Shown here: positions 1-6,321 of the stretch, piece after piece | How the letters are laid out: every line of letters starts with the position of its first letter | Position numbering within the stretch: position 1 is the first letter of the stretch | Assembly: GCA_028684405.1 (NCBI GenBank) | Contig: JAQUGA010000082.1 | Location: forward strand, 1-10,231 | Length of the DNA stretch: 10,231 bases | Direction: 5' to 3' | From: Bacteroidales bacterium | Lineage (GTDB): Bacteria; Bacteroidota; Bacteroidia; Bacteroidales; WCHB1-69 | Notes under the pieces: generated by a model | The model's input: only the letters and a program-made list of their open reading frames with translations | Databases searched by the model: none | What the model was told of the DNA's origin: nothing | Made by a program: the position numbers and the translations under genes

Positions 1-467
1 TATAATTGATAATCCCAAAAATTGGGCAAGGGCTTATGGATTTTTCGATAAACATCTACAACATATGTAATGGTTTCGAAGGTATAAAAAGAAATTCCAA
101 TGGGCATCACTAAATTTAAAAGAGGAATCTCTCCAAATCCAAAATAGGAAAAGAGAGAGTTGAAATTATCAATAAAAAAGTTCATGTATTTAAAATACCC
201 TAGCAAACCTAAGTTTATGCATACAGAAATGGATAGAAGTAGCTTCCTTTTAGATTCACTTTTTGCTCTCTCCATCCAGTTTACCAAATGGAAATCGAGG
301 AAAGTAGTGGATAAAATGACAAAAATAAATTTTGGGGCTCCCCAAGCATAAAACACAATACTAAAAACCAATAATACTATATTTTTATACTTTTTGGGAC
401 TTAAGTAGTAGAATGCCAGCAAGATTGGCAAGAAAAATACAAGAAATACTGCACTGCTAAAAACCAA
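1..467 (-). CDS. MBOAT-family membrane-bound O-acyltransferase, N-terminal part (partial)
   Basis: This is the first 155 codons of a polytopic inner-membrane O-acyltransferase of the MBOAT family (AlgI/DltB-like). Members transfer acyl groups, usually acetyl, onto exported polysaccharides or cell-wall polymers. The frame is open to the left window edge. It begins with a hydrophobic stretch (residues 3-22), followed by a second around residues 29-57 containing FYAWGAPKFIF, a basic loop (66-75), further hydrophobic segments, and the family-typical PIGISFYTFETITYVVDVYR at 122-141. The catalytic His of the family lies further C-terminal and is outside the window. The only start I can support is TTG at 467, since an in-frame TGA lies two codons upstream; it gives MVFSSAVFLVFFLP, a normal MBOAT N-terminus. 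The acceptor substrate cannot be told from this fragment; a partner SGNH/AlgX-type gene would be expected beyond the edge. Confidence 0.88.
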   Translation of the reverse strand, partial: MVFSSAVFLVFFLPILLAFYYLSPKKYKNIVLLVFSIVFYAWGAPKFIFVILSTTFLDFHLVNWMERAKSESKRKLLLSISVCINLGLLGYFKYMNFFIDNFNSLFSYFGFGEIPLLNLVMPIGISFYTFETITYVVDVYRKIHKPLPNFWDYQL

Positions 468-508
468 ATTTCAATCAATTAGAGAATATGATAAAGCCTT
501 TTCTGGGG

Positions 509-538
509 TAAATATACAATGCTTCTTTGAAAAAACAA
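509..538 (-). promoter_or_regulatory. Putative Bacteroidota promoter for the MBOAT gene
   Basis: Read on the minus strand, a TTG (536-538) is followed after 19 bases by TATATTTA (509-516), one mismatch from the Bacteroidota -7 element TAnnTTTG. It lies about 40 bases upstream of the TTG start at 467 and downstream of the lipoprotein stop codon, so the MBOAT gene could be transcribed on its own. I see no terminator hairpin between the two genes, so read-through is also possible. Confidence 0.4.
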
Positions 539-552
539 TACTTAATTTAAAC

Positions 553-1455
553 TTATTGAGCGTTGACTTCCTTTTCTGTAATTTGAAAAAAAGCTCCATC
601 AAATTTCCATTTTTGGTTTAAGGTATCGAAAGGAATGATGCTGTTATCAACGATGGTATCCCTGACCAAGCGAAGCACTATTTCTTTGGAAGATGGCTTG
701 TATTCAAATTGCAGTAAATTGTCATTTTTGGTATCCACCAACAAATCATTTTCGTCGACAAAAAGCGGATAATCCATGTCTATGGTGTCGTTTTGTAAAG
801 AGAGACTAATAAAAGCCTTATTCAAACAATCGCTACAGCCACTTCCTGTGGAAAATAACATATAAATATTATTTTTCTCTGATTTCCCAAGCCATCTAAT
901 CTGTTTTATCTCTCCTGCATAGGGTGCATATTCAAAATCTTGATTAATCCACTCTAAATGAAGCGTTTTGAATTTATTATTTTTGGTTCGATAGGTCAAA
1001 ATATTGATAAAAGATTGAAAAGCCGAACCTGTATTTTCATCCCAAGATAGAACTCCAATTTTTCCATCTGAGGATTGAATATATTTAATATTTTTTCGGG
1101 CTAAACGTCTTGGTGAAATATTATGATTTTCGATTAAATCTGTCAAATATTTAATAATTAAGTAGTTATACTTTTCAATCTCTACATATTTCTGTTTATT
1201 TTCTCTATTGATTTCTTTTTTGAGAGAATCTTGAAGGCTATTAAATATCTTCAATTTACCCTGAAGAGAGATGTTTGGAATAATTGCATAATGCTTAATG
1301 CTATCTCTCATTCTAAACGGATTGTTTTGATTGAGAAATTCATTATTTCCCAAATTAGTATCTGCCTCATTAACAGCAATATACTCCTGGCGTTCAGGAC
1401 CTCGACAGGAAAACATTCCGATTGCAAAAACAGACAACAACAGATATCGAATCAT
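553..1455 (-). CDS. Bacteroidota lipoprotein of unknown function
   Basis: I do not recognise this 300-residue protein with certainty. It starts with a lipoprotein signal peptide: MIRY, a short hydrophobic stretch, and the lipobox-like GMFSC with Cys17 as the lipidated residue. The residues after Cys17 (RGPE) are not the strongly acidic surface-export signal known for Bacteroides and Capnocytophaga lipoproteins, so a periplasm-facing location is possible. Residues 60-120 look helical and charged. The C-terminal half has alternating beta-like segments, including GVLSWDENTGSAFQSF (134-149), which resembles from memory an uncharacterised Bacteroidota family with a 'YSWDT.TGG' motif; this is unverified. 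A CSDC pair (Cys207, Cys210) sits in a GSGCSDC turn and could be a disulfide or metal site, but there is no thioredoxin fold signature. The ATG at 1455 is chosen because it places the signal peptide at the N-terminus. Confidence 0.8.
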   Translation of the reverse strand: MIRYLLLSVFAIGMFSCRGPERQEYIAVNEADTNLGNNEFLNQNNPFRMRDSIKHYAIIPNISLQGKLKIFNSLQDSLKKEINRENKQKYVEIEKYNYLIIKYLTDLIENHNISPRRLARKNIKYIQSSDGKIGVLSWDENTGSAFQSFINILTYRTKNNKFKTLHLEWINQDFEYAPYAGEIKQIRWLGKSEKNNIYMLFSTGSGCSDCLNKAFISLSLQNDTIDMDYPLFVDENDLLVDTKNDNLLQFEYKPSSKEIVLRLVRDTIVDNSIIPFDTLNQKWKFDGAFFQITEKEVNAQ

Positions 1456-1474
1456 TGCATTTTATTAATTTCAA

Positions 1475-1482
1475 CAAACATA
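1475..1482 (-). promoter_or_regulatory. Putative -7 promoter element for the lipoprotein gene
   Basis: On the minus strand the sequence TATGTTTG exactly matches the Bacteroidota -7 consensus TAnnTTTG and ends 19 bases before the ATG at 1455, implying a very short leader. No upstream TTTG lies at the expected 17-23 base spacing; the nearest TTG is only 13 bases away. The call therefore rests on the -7 element alone. Confidence 0.4.
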
Positions 1483-1526
1483 CAAAAAAAGGAAGCAAGT
1501 GTAATTAAAATTGGATGGAAAAAAAC

Positions 1527-1563
1527 AAAAGTACCGCAATCAATTTTTGAGTGCAGTACTTTT
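1527..1563 (-). terminator. Rho-independent terminator of the M4 peptidase gene
   Basis: Arms 1527-1538 and 1552-1563 form a stem (AAAAGTAC, one mismatch, GCA) closing a 13-base loop. On the minus strand the stem is followed by G and a run of seven T. It starts 14 bases after the peptidase stop codon at 1578-1580. The A/T ends make it close to symmetric, but no plus-strand gene reads into it. Confidence 0.75.
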
Positions 1564-1577
1564 ATGATAACTATTTC

Positions 1578-4500
1578 TTACTTCTTAAGCAGGATTTTTT
1601 GTGTCATTTTTTGTCCTTGTACATTTGTTGAAACAAAATAAATTCCATTTGACAAATGAGAGGCAGATAGGTTGATGACATTTATTCCTTCCTGAAGGAT
1701 GGTAGCTTGTTTGTATATTATTCTGCCAGTCATATCAAATATTTCGATGCTTGTGGATTCATATTTATCATTTGAAATGAGCATAGTGAAGTCGCCATTT
1801 GAAGGATTTGGGAATATTTCAATGGATTTTGGTGTATCATTTTCAATGATGTTATCTGCTGAATTTGGTGTGAAATAAAGATTATCAATATAAGCGTTAT
1901 CAAGTTTGAAAATTAAAGTATCTCCAGAAATATTTCGTGTTTCAAAAGTAACTTCAATAATGTCGCCTATATATTGAGAAATATTCAGTATTTTAGTTTC
2001 AAAAGGATCGTTGCCAGGAGTAGCAGGATTAAAAGTGTAATTGTTCCAATGTTGACCATTTACCAGAATTCTCATTGAACTAGCCATGGTGTAGTCGCCA
2101 GGCCCTAAAAATTGGGCATACAAAATATCGCCACTCGTTTGTTTTAAATCAAAAAGCAAGTGTAAGCTCTCCACATCGGTAGCGTCGTAACAAAAGGAAG
2201 CTCTGGCTGAGAGCATTTCATTGGTATTCCATTCGTTTCCTGGAAAAGGCAAATCGAGTTCTTCAAAATAATCAAAAACATTACCCGAAGTGAAATTTAT
2301 TATTCTTCCATCTGTATATCCGGCTAGATTTTTTATTCGTACTTTTCCCCACTTTCCAGTTGCTTTATAGTAATAATCTTCAATGTTTGTTTCGCTAAAA
2401 GTCAATGGATCGACTTGATTTAAAAACATTGGTTTTTTCACAACAACAGAAGCTGTGTTATTATTGACAACAATATCATCCGTGTTTGCAGTAAAAGCTT
2501 TTAAATTATTCAGAGAAGCTTGAGTAAAGTCGGCACTTGTGCTAAACGTATGAGTGATAATATCACCCGGAAAAATAGTTGTTTGCAATAGATGATTTTC
2601 AAAAATCGTATCGCCTTGATTTAACAAATAACCCAAGCGAACTACTTCGCCTGCAGCAAGCGAATCGCATCCATGAAATGAAAACTCCATCGTGATTAAT
2701 TCTGCATTCCCAAGATGACAAGAGGAAGTTGGACTTAGTATTGATTTTGCTCCCAAATCAAAATTTTGTTGCAAGCTGTTATGAACAATATATCCTTTTA
2801 TACTATCGGTATAATGTTCGATATTCGAGGGTTTTAACCAAACGTCAATTCGGTGATTTCCCAATGTAGAGAGATCAACCAATTCGTTTAGCACGATATT
2901 CATTGTTTCTCCACCATTTATGGGGTTGTTTAAAATTAGCGTATCGTAATAAAATGTATTGATATCGACTCCCACTTTTACATGAAGCTCTGTTCCAGAG
3001 GCTAAACTTCGGTTGCATCCGTTGTATAAAATATCCAAAGAGACAGCTTCCATTGTCAAACCACAAGCACTTGTTGGTCTGGTAATTTGAGGAAGGAAAA
3101 TAGCTGCAGAATCGAATGGGTAACCCACGCCAACAGCAGCCCAGGCTTCGGCAACAACCATGGATTCTTCTGAACATTCACCATGAATATCATCTGAAGA
3201 CTGTAACATTGCTGCATAAGCATCAATGTATTGAGAACCCGGAAACAAATAACTGGATAAGGCACGATATGCAATATGTTGTGATTTTTCGGGTCCCATT
3301 CCAATGATTTCATAAGGATAACCAAAATCATTCGTTCCCGTTCCTCCATCCGTAATTAGATAGAAGAAATAGTTTCCCACACCATTGTTGATATGAACAC
3401 CTCCGTTGTCGGATGCTGCATTGTGCCAATATTGTCCTTTGTATGTGTTTGGATTTTGGTTGGCTTTGGGATTTGACATATTGCGAAAAGCTTGTCCTAC
3501 ATCCTTTCCGATAAGCCAACTAATCGTATCGGTAGCATAATACCGAACCATGGATCCAAAAATGTCACTAAAAGCTTCATTAAGAGCCCCAGATTCGTAT
3601 TCATAAATCAAATCGGCAGTATATTGCGTAACAGCATGTGTAATTTCGTGACCGCAAATCTCAACGGTCGCAAAGGGAGAATAAGTATTGTCGCCGTCAC
3701 CGTAAACCATTGCCGAACCAGTCCACATGGCATTGGCAATATTATTACCCCAATGAACATAACTCATCATGGCGGCTCCATTATTGTCATAACTGTTTCT
3801 ACCATGCACCTCCGAATAATAGTCATAAGTCATTTCCGAAGCCCAATGAGCACTGGCAGCAGTGGGATCGGAGACAAAAAAACTTTGATTGCTTACAACA
3901 TTAATCGCCGAACCTAAAGCTGGATTCATCATATCTCCATTGTTTTGCAAGCTTTTCGTCGTAATGCCATTTCCTCTTCCGGTTTCTCTTAAAATATATT
4001 GAGTAGAACTAATGGAATCCATTGTAATTTCACGAATTCCATTGTATAATGTTTGAGCATTTACCTTTTTATCAAAATGCATCATCATATCTGTTTTATG
4101 ATAAACACGTCCAGTTTGTGCATCAATATAAACATAATGTCGACTAAACGGATTGATTGCCAAGATCTCTGTACGATACACCAAGCGATATTCTTTGTTA
4201 CTACCATTTTGGTTTTTCTTGAAAAACATCAATTCGGCAGTTGGATAATAAGTAGCTTTTTCATCTTTTTTTATCATTTTCAAATCATGCTCCATCTCTT
4301 TCAAATCCCATGCATAAACGGAAGCTCCGATTGCACCAATAGCAAGGCCTACAGCTTCGGATGCACTCACTTGAGCCAACGCATTTCCATTAAAGGCATC
4401 CACTATTTTTCCACTTCCCGTCCGTAATACTCCATCTTTGCTATGCAAAACAAATACAGCATCCATAATGGGAACATTATTATGATACTGCTGATAACGA

Positions 4501-4769
4501 TGTTGAACAAAACCAAATTTATCGGTTTCTGTTCTGATTAATCGCATATCATCCTGACTTCCAAGTCCAAAATTTGATTTATAGCGAACAAAAACATCTT
4601 GAACAGAAATTTTCAGTTCTGGTTTAAAAACAATAATACTTCCACCATATTTTGCAGTGGCAATTTCGGAAAGTTTGTGTTTTTCAAATAATCCATTGTT
4701 AAGAGGTTGTGCAAATACAGAACCACTTATAAACAATATTATAAAACAAAAATAAAGTGCTCTTTTCAT
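1578..4769 (-). CDS. Secreted thermolysin-like M4 zinc metallopeptidase with T9SS sorting domain
   Basis: This 1063-residue pre-pro-protease is predicted to be exported by Sec and then by the T9SS, and to degrade extracellular proteins. In order: signal peptide (1-21, ending VFAQ); FTP and PepSY-type inhibitory propeptide (about 55-225); M4 catalytic region (about 235-550); two related Cys-containing beta domains, CARDB-like (about 565-662 and 679-778); a beta-sandwich-like region (about 785-967); T9SS type A sorting domain (about 980-1063, with IEIFPNPSNG and SNGIYF and a basic end). Catalytic residues are intact: HEITH at 374-378 (His374, Glu375, His378), third zinc ligand Glu398 in NEAFSD, and His459 in DNGGVHIN, with spacing matching thermolysin. 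Tyr389 matches thermolysin Tyr157. The ATG at 4769 was chosen because it begins the signal peptide; the frame is open further upstream, but that sequence is AT-rich promoter DNA. The gene is flanked by terminators and appears monocistronic. Confidence 0.95.
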   Translation of the reverse strand: MKRALYFCFIILFISGSVFAQPLNNGLFEKHKLSEIATAKYGGSIIVFKPELKISVQDVFVRYKSNFGLGSQDDMRLIRTETDKFGFVQHRYQQYHNNVPIMDAVFVLHSKDGVLRTGSGKIVDAFNGNALAQVSASEAVGLAIGAIGASVYAWDLKEMEHDLKMIKKDEKATYYPTAELMFFKKNQNGSNKEYRLVYRTEILAINPFSRHYVYIDAQTGRVYHKTDMMMHFDKKVNAQTLYNGIREITMDSISSTQYILRETGRGNGITTKSLQNNGDMMNPALGSAINVVSNQSFFVSDPTAASAHWASEMTYDYYSEVHGRNSYDNNGAAMMSYVHWGNNIANAMWTGSAMVYGDGDNTYSPFATVEICGHEITHAVTQYTADLIYEYESGALNEAFSDIFGSMVRYYATDTISWLIGKDVGQAFRNMSNPKANQNPNTYKGQYWHNAASDNGGVHINNGVGNYFFYLITDGGTGTNDFGYPYEIIGMGPEKSQHIAYRALSSYLFPGSQYIDAYAAMLQSSDDIHGECSEESMVVAEAWAAVGVGYPFDSAAIFLPQITRPTSACGLTMEAVSLDILYNGCNRSLASGTELHVKVGVDINTFYYDTLILNNPINGGETMNIVLNELVDLSTLGNHRIDVWLKPSNIEHYTDSIKGYIVHNSLQQNFDLGAKSILSPTSSCHLGNAELITMEFSFHGCDSLAAGEVVRLGYLLNQGDTIFENHLLQTTIFPGDIITHTFSTSADFTQASLNNLKAFTANTDDIVVNNNTASVVVKKPMFLNQVDPLTFSETNIEDYYYKATGKWGKVRIKNLAGYTDGRIINFTSGNVFDYFEELDLPFPGNEWNTNEMLSARASFCYDATDVESLHLLFDLKQTSGDILYAQFLGPGDYTMASSMRILVNGQHWNNYTFNPATPGNDPFETKILNISQYIGDIIEVTFETRNISGDTLIFKLDNAYIDNLYFTPNSADNIIENDTPKSIEIFPNPSNGDFTMLISNDKYESTSIEIFDMTGRIIYKQATILQEGINVINLSASHLSNGIYFVSTNVQGQKMTQKILLKK

Positions 4770-4794
4770 GTGTGTGTTTTTTATAATTTTGAGG

Positions 4795-4824
4795 TAAATA
4801 TATAAATATTTTTGACTGTGAAAA
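4795..4824 (-). promoter_or_regulatory. Possible promoter for the M4 peptidase gene
   Basis: On the minus strand TATATTTA (4795-4802), one mismatch from TAnnTTTG, lies 25 bases before the ATG at 4769. It is preceded after 18 bases by TTTT (4821-4824), an imperfect TTTG. The DNA is very AT-rich, so such matches arise easily by chance. Confidence 0.3.
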
Positions 4825-4955
4825 CCATTAGATAAAAGAATTGTGTATTTATTTTTAATACCGAAGACAAACAAAGAATCTTTTACTATTTTTTTATTTT
4901 AAAAAACAGCACAAACAGAGCATTCTGAGGTCATTAGTCGGAATCAGGATATAAA
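4825..4955. other. Intergenic DNA without recognisable content
   Basis: The M4 peptidase and prs genes are separated by 304 bases. The left end of this gap holds the possible peptidase promoter and the right part holds the prs terminator. In the stretch between them I see only AT-rich DNA: no credible ORF, RNA gene or repeat. Confidence 0.5.
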
Positions 4956-4996
4956 AAAAGAGACTCTCTTCCTAAAAGCAGAAAAGAATCTCTTTT
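4956..4996 (-). terminator. Rho-independent terminator downstream of prs
   Basis: Arms 4956-4971 and 4981-4996 pair over 16 positions with two mismatches, with AAAAGAGA / TCTCTTTT at the base and a 9-base loop. On the minus strand the stem is followed by further T residues (seven T in all). It lies about 77 bases after the prs stop codon. Confidence 0.75.
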
Positions 4997-5073
4997 ACAT
5001 ATAAACTCCATTTACGAAACTACACCCATTGTTAAAACACTTGATGTTTAAAACAAAATTGAATTTAAAGAGG

Positions 5074-6015
5074 CTATTGAATAGTGCTAAATTGAAAGTG
5101 ACTGCTAATGGATTCTCCGGTAATAACACTTGAAATAACATCGGCAAAAACACCAGAAACGCTAACTTGTGTGATTTTATCTGAATGTTCTCTCAATGGA
5201 AGCGTATCGGTCACAATAACTTCGCAAAGAGCAGAATCATTGATAAGTTGAACGGCATTTCCAGAAAAAATAGGATGTGTACAAAGTGCTCTTACACTGG
5301 CTGCCCCGGATTCTTTCATCAAATTTGCCGCTTTGCAAATCGTTCCAGCGGTATCGATAATGTCGTCCACAATAACTACGTTTTTGTCTTTAACATCTCC
5401 AATTATTTGCAAACGATCAATAACATTCGCTTTTGCTCTTTGTTTATATCCAATAACAAGGTCGGCGTTTAAAAATTTAGCATATGCAGCCGCACGACGG
5501 GTTCCGCCTGTATCTGGCGACGCCATACATAAATTCTCTAAATTTAGTTTTTGCAAATAAGGAACAAAAACGGTGGAAGCATACAAGTGATCAACAGGAA
5601 CATCGAAAAAACCTTGAATTTGATCTGCGTGTAAGTCCATGGTGATAATTCGGTTAACACCAGCCGCCGTGAGTAAATTTGCAATTAACTTGGCTCCAAT
5701 AGAAACTCTGGGTTTGTCTTTTCTATCTTGGCGTGCAAAACCGAAATAGGGGATAATGGCAATAATTTTGCTTGCCGATGCACGTTTAGCAGCATCAATA
5801 AGCATTAATAATTCCATTAAATTATCGGAAGGTGCAAATGTTGACTGCACAATAAATACGTCATTACCACGAATTGTCTCTTCATAGGATGGCTGAAATT
5901 CTCCATCGCTAAAATTATAAATCGATACTTCTCCTAGCTTTGTACCATAAGATTGTGCTATTTTTTCTGCTAAATAACGTGTTGCTCTGCCGGACACTAA
6001 TGTAACTAATGACAT
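5074..6015 (-). CDS. prs: Ribose-phosphate pyrophosphokinase (PRPP synthetase)
   Basis: This cytoplasmic enzyme transfers the diphosphate of ATP to ribose 5-phosphate, giving PRPP for purine, pyrimidine, NAD, histidine and tryptophan synthesis. The 313-residue length is normal for bacterial class I PRPP synthetases. Visible motifs are NFSDGEFQPSYEETIRG (34-50), the ATP-contacting ARQDRKDKPRVSIGAK (94-109), the metal and catalytic DLHADQIQGFF (127-137), SPDTGGTRRA (166-175), the flexible-loop residues Lys191 and Arg193 in YKQRAKANV, and the PRPP-binding loop VVIVDDIIDTAGT (213-225). The ATG at 6015 gives MSLVTLVSGRAT, a standard start. The gene has its own promoter, divergent from tRNA-Leu, and its own terminator, so it appears monocistronic. 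Nothing in the sequence suggests loss of function. Confidence 0.97.
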   Translation of the reverse strand: MSLVTLVSGRATRYLAEKIAQSYGTKLGEVSIYNFSDGEFQPSYEETIRGNDVFIVQSTFAPSDNLMELLMLIDAAKRASASKIIAIIPYFGFARQDRKDKPRVSIGAKLIANLLTAAGVNRIITMDLHADQIQGFFDVPVDHLYASTVFVPYLQKLNLENLCMASPDTGGTRRAAAYAKFLNADLVIGYKQRAKANVIDRLQIIGDVKDKNVVIVDDIIDTAGTICKAANLMKESGAASVRALCTHPIFSGNAVQLINDSALCEVIVTDTLPLREHSDKITQVSVSGVFADVISSVITGESISSHFQFSTIQ

Positions 6016-6054
6016 AATAGATTGATTTTAAAAAGTTTAAAGCCGTGTTTTTAG

Positions 6055-6087
6055 CAAAAGTACAAAAAAAATTAAACCTGACGCAAA
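6055..6087 (-). promoter_or_regulatory. prs promoter (Bacteroidota type)
   Basis: On the minus strand TTTG (6084-6087) and TACTTTTG (6055-6062) are separated by 21 bases, an exact match to the Bacteroidota TTTG / TAnnTTTG pattern. Transcription would start roughly 35 bases before the prs ATG at 6015. The TTTG is the end of the inverted repeat 6084-6115. Confidence 0.7.
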
Positions 6088-6115
6088 GAGAAAAAAATAT
6101 TTTTTTTTCTCTTTG
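6084..6115. repeat. Perfect A/T-rich inverted repeat between divergent promoters
   Basis: Arms 6084-6097 and 6102-6115 are perfect 14-base complements (CAAAGAG plus seven A) around a 4-base centre. The outermost four bases of each arm are the -33 elements of the prs and tRNA-Leu promoters. The long A and T tracts could bend the DNA or act as a shared upstream element; a protein operator is also possible. It looks like a hairpin terminator, but no gene reads into it. Confidence 0.7.
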
Positions 6116-6141
6116 ATATTAAATAAAAAAGCTTAATTTTG
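6112..6141 (+). promoter_or_regulatory. tRNA-Leu promoter (Bacteroidota type)
   Basis: TTTG (6112-6115) and TAATTTTG (6134-6141) are separated by 18 bases, matching the Bacteroidota consensus exactly. The -7 element ends 22 bases before the mature tRNA 5' end, leaving a short leader for RNase P to remove. Confidence 0.7.
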
Positions 6142-6163
6142 CAGTTCGTTCTAATGAGGAAAT

Positions 6164-6247
6164 GCCCGAGTGGCGGAATTGGTAGACGCGTTGGTCTCAA
6201 ACACCAATGAGGTTACACTCGTGCCGGTTCGATTCCGGCCTCGGGTA
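6164..6247 (+). tRNA. tRNA-Leu (anticodon CAA)
   Basis: This is an 84-base class II (long variable arm) tRNA reading the UUG leucine codon. The acceptor stem GCCCGAG pairs with CTCGGGT (6240-6246); the G1-U72 wobble is also present in E. coli leucine tRNAs. The D-arm contains GGTAGACGCG. The anticodon stem is TTGGT / ACCAA with loop CTCAAAC, placing the anticodon at 6198-6200. The variable arm has a short GAG / CTC stem (6209-6220 region), and the T-arm is GCCGG-TTCGATT-CCGGC (6223-6239). The discriminator is A6247. The next bases are CGA, so the 3' CCA is not encoded and must be added by tRNA nucleotidyltransferase. It is the only plus-strand gene in the window. Confidence 0.97.
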
Positions 6248-6251
6248 CGAA

Positions 6252-6285
6252 AAAAAGGAGCTTTCAGTGATGAAAGCTCCTTTTT
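6252..6285. terminator. Bidirectional terminator after tRNA-Leu
   Basis: A perfect 15-base-pair stem (6252-6266 with 6271-6285) encloses a GTGA loop. It has a T-run on both strands, so it can end the tRNA-Leu transcript on the plus strand and the converging 6322-7389 transcript on the minus strand. It begins four bases after the tRNA discriminator base. Confidence 0.92.
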
Positions 6286-6293
6286 ATTTTATC

Positions 6294-6315
6294 TTTTTCT
6301 ACAACAGTAGAAAAA
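6294..6315. repeat. Second perfect hairpin in the convergent 3' region
   Basis: TTTTTCTAC (6294-6302) and GTAGAAAAA (6307-6315) form a perfect 9-base-pair stem with a 4-base loop, six bases after the stop codon of the 6322-7389 gene. Neither strand has a T-run directly following, so it is more likely a 3' stabilising hairpin or an assistant to the adjacent terminator than a terminator itself. Confidence 0.6.
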
Positions 6316-6321
6316 TAAAAA

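Noticed and set aside
160..351. Small plus-strand reading frame of 63 codons
   Set aside because: It lies antisense within the MBOAT coding sequence, whose protein is clearly recognisable.
1231..1641. Plus-strand reading frame across the lipoprotein 5' end and the M4 peptidase 3' end
   Set aside because: It runs antisense through two supported genes and a terminator, and its product is Ile/Ser-rich with no recognisable pattern.
2875..3519. Overlapping minus-strand reading frames inside the M4 peptidase gene
   Set aside because: They are out-of-frame readings of the catalytic and repeat region, with no signal of their own.
4770..4874. Extension of the M4 peptidase by 35 codons to a TTG at 4874
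   Set aside because: It would place a non-signal sequence before a textbook signal peptide starting at ATG 4769, and the DNA is AT-rich intergenic sequence with a possible promoter.
6084..6115. Inverted repeat as an intrinsic terminator
   Set aside because: It lies between two divergent promoters, so no transcript would normally reach it; its ends coincide with promoter elements.
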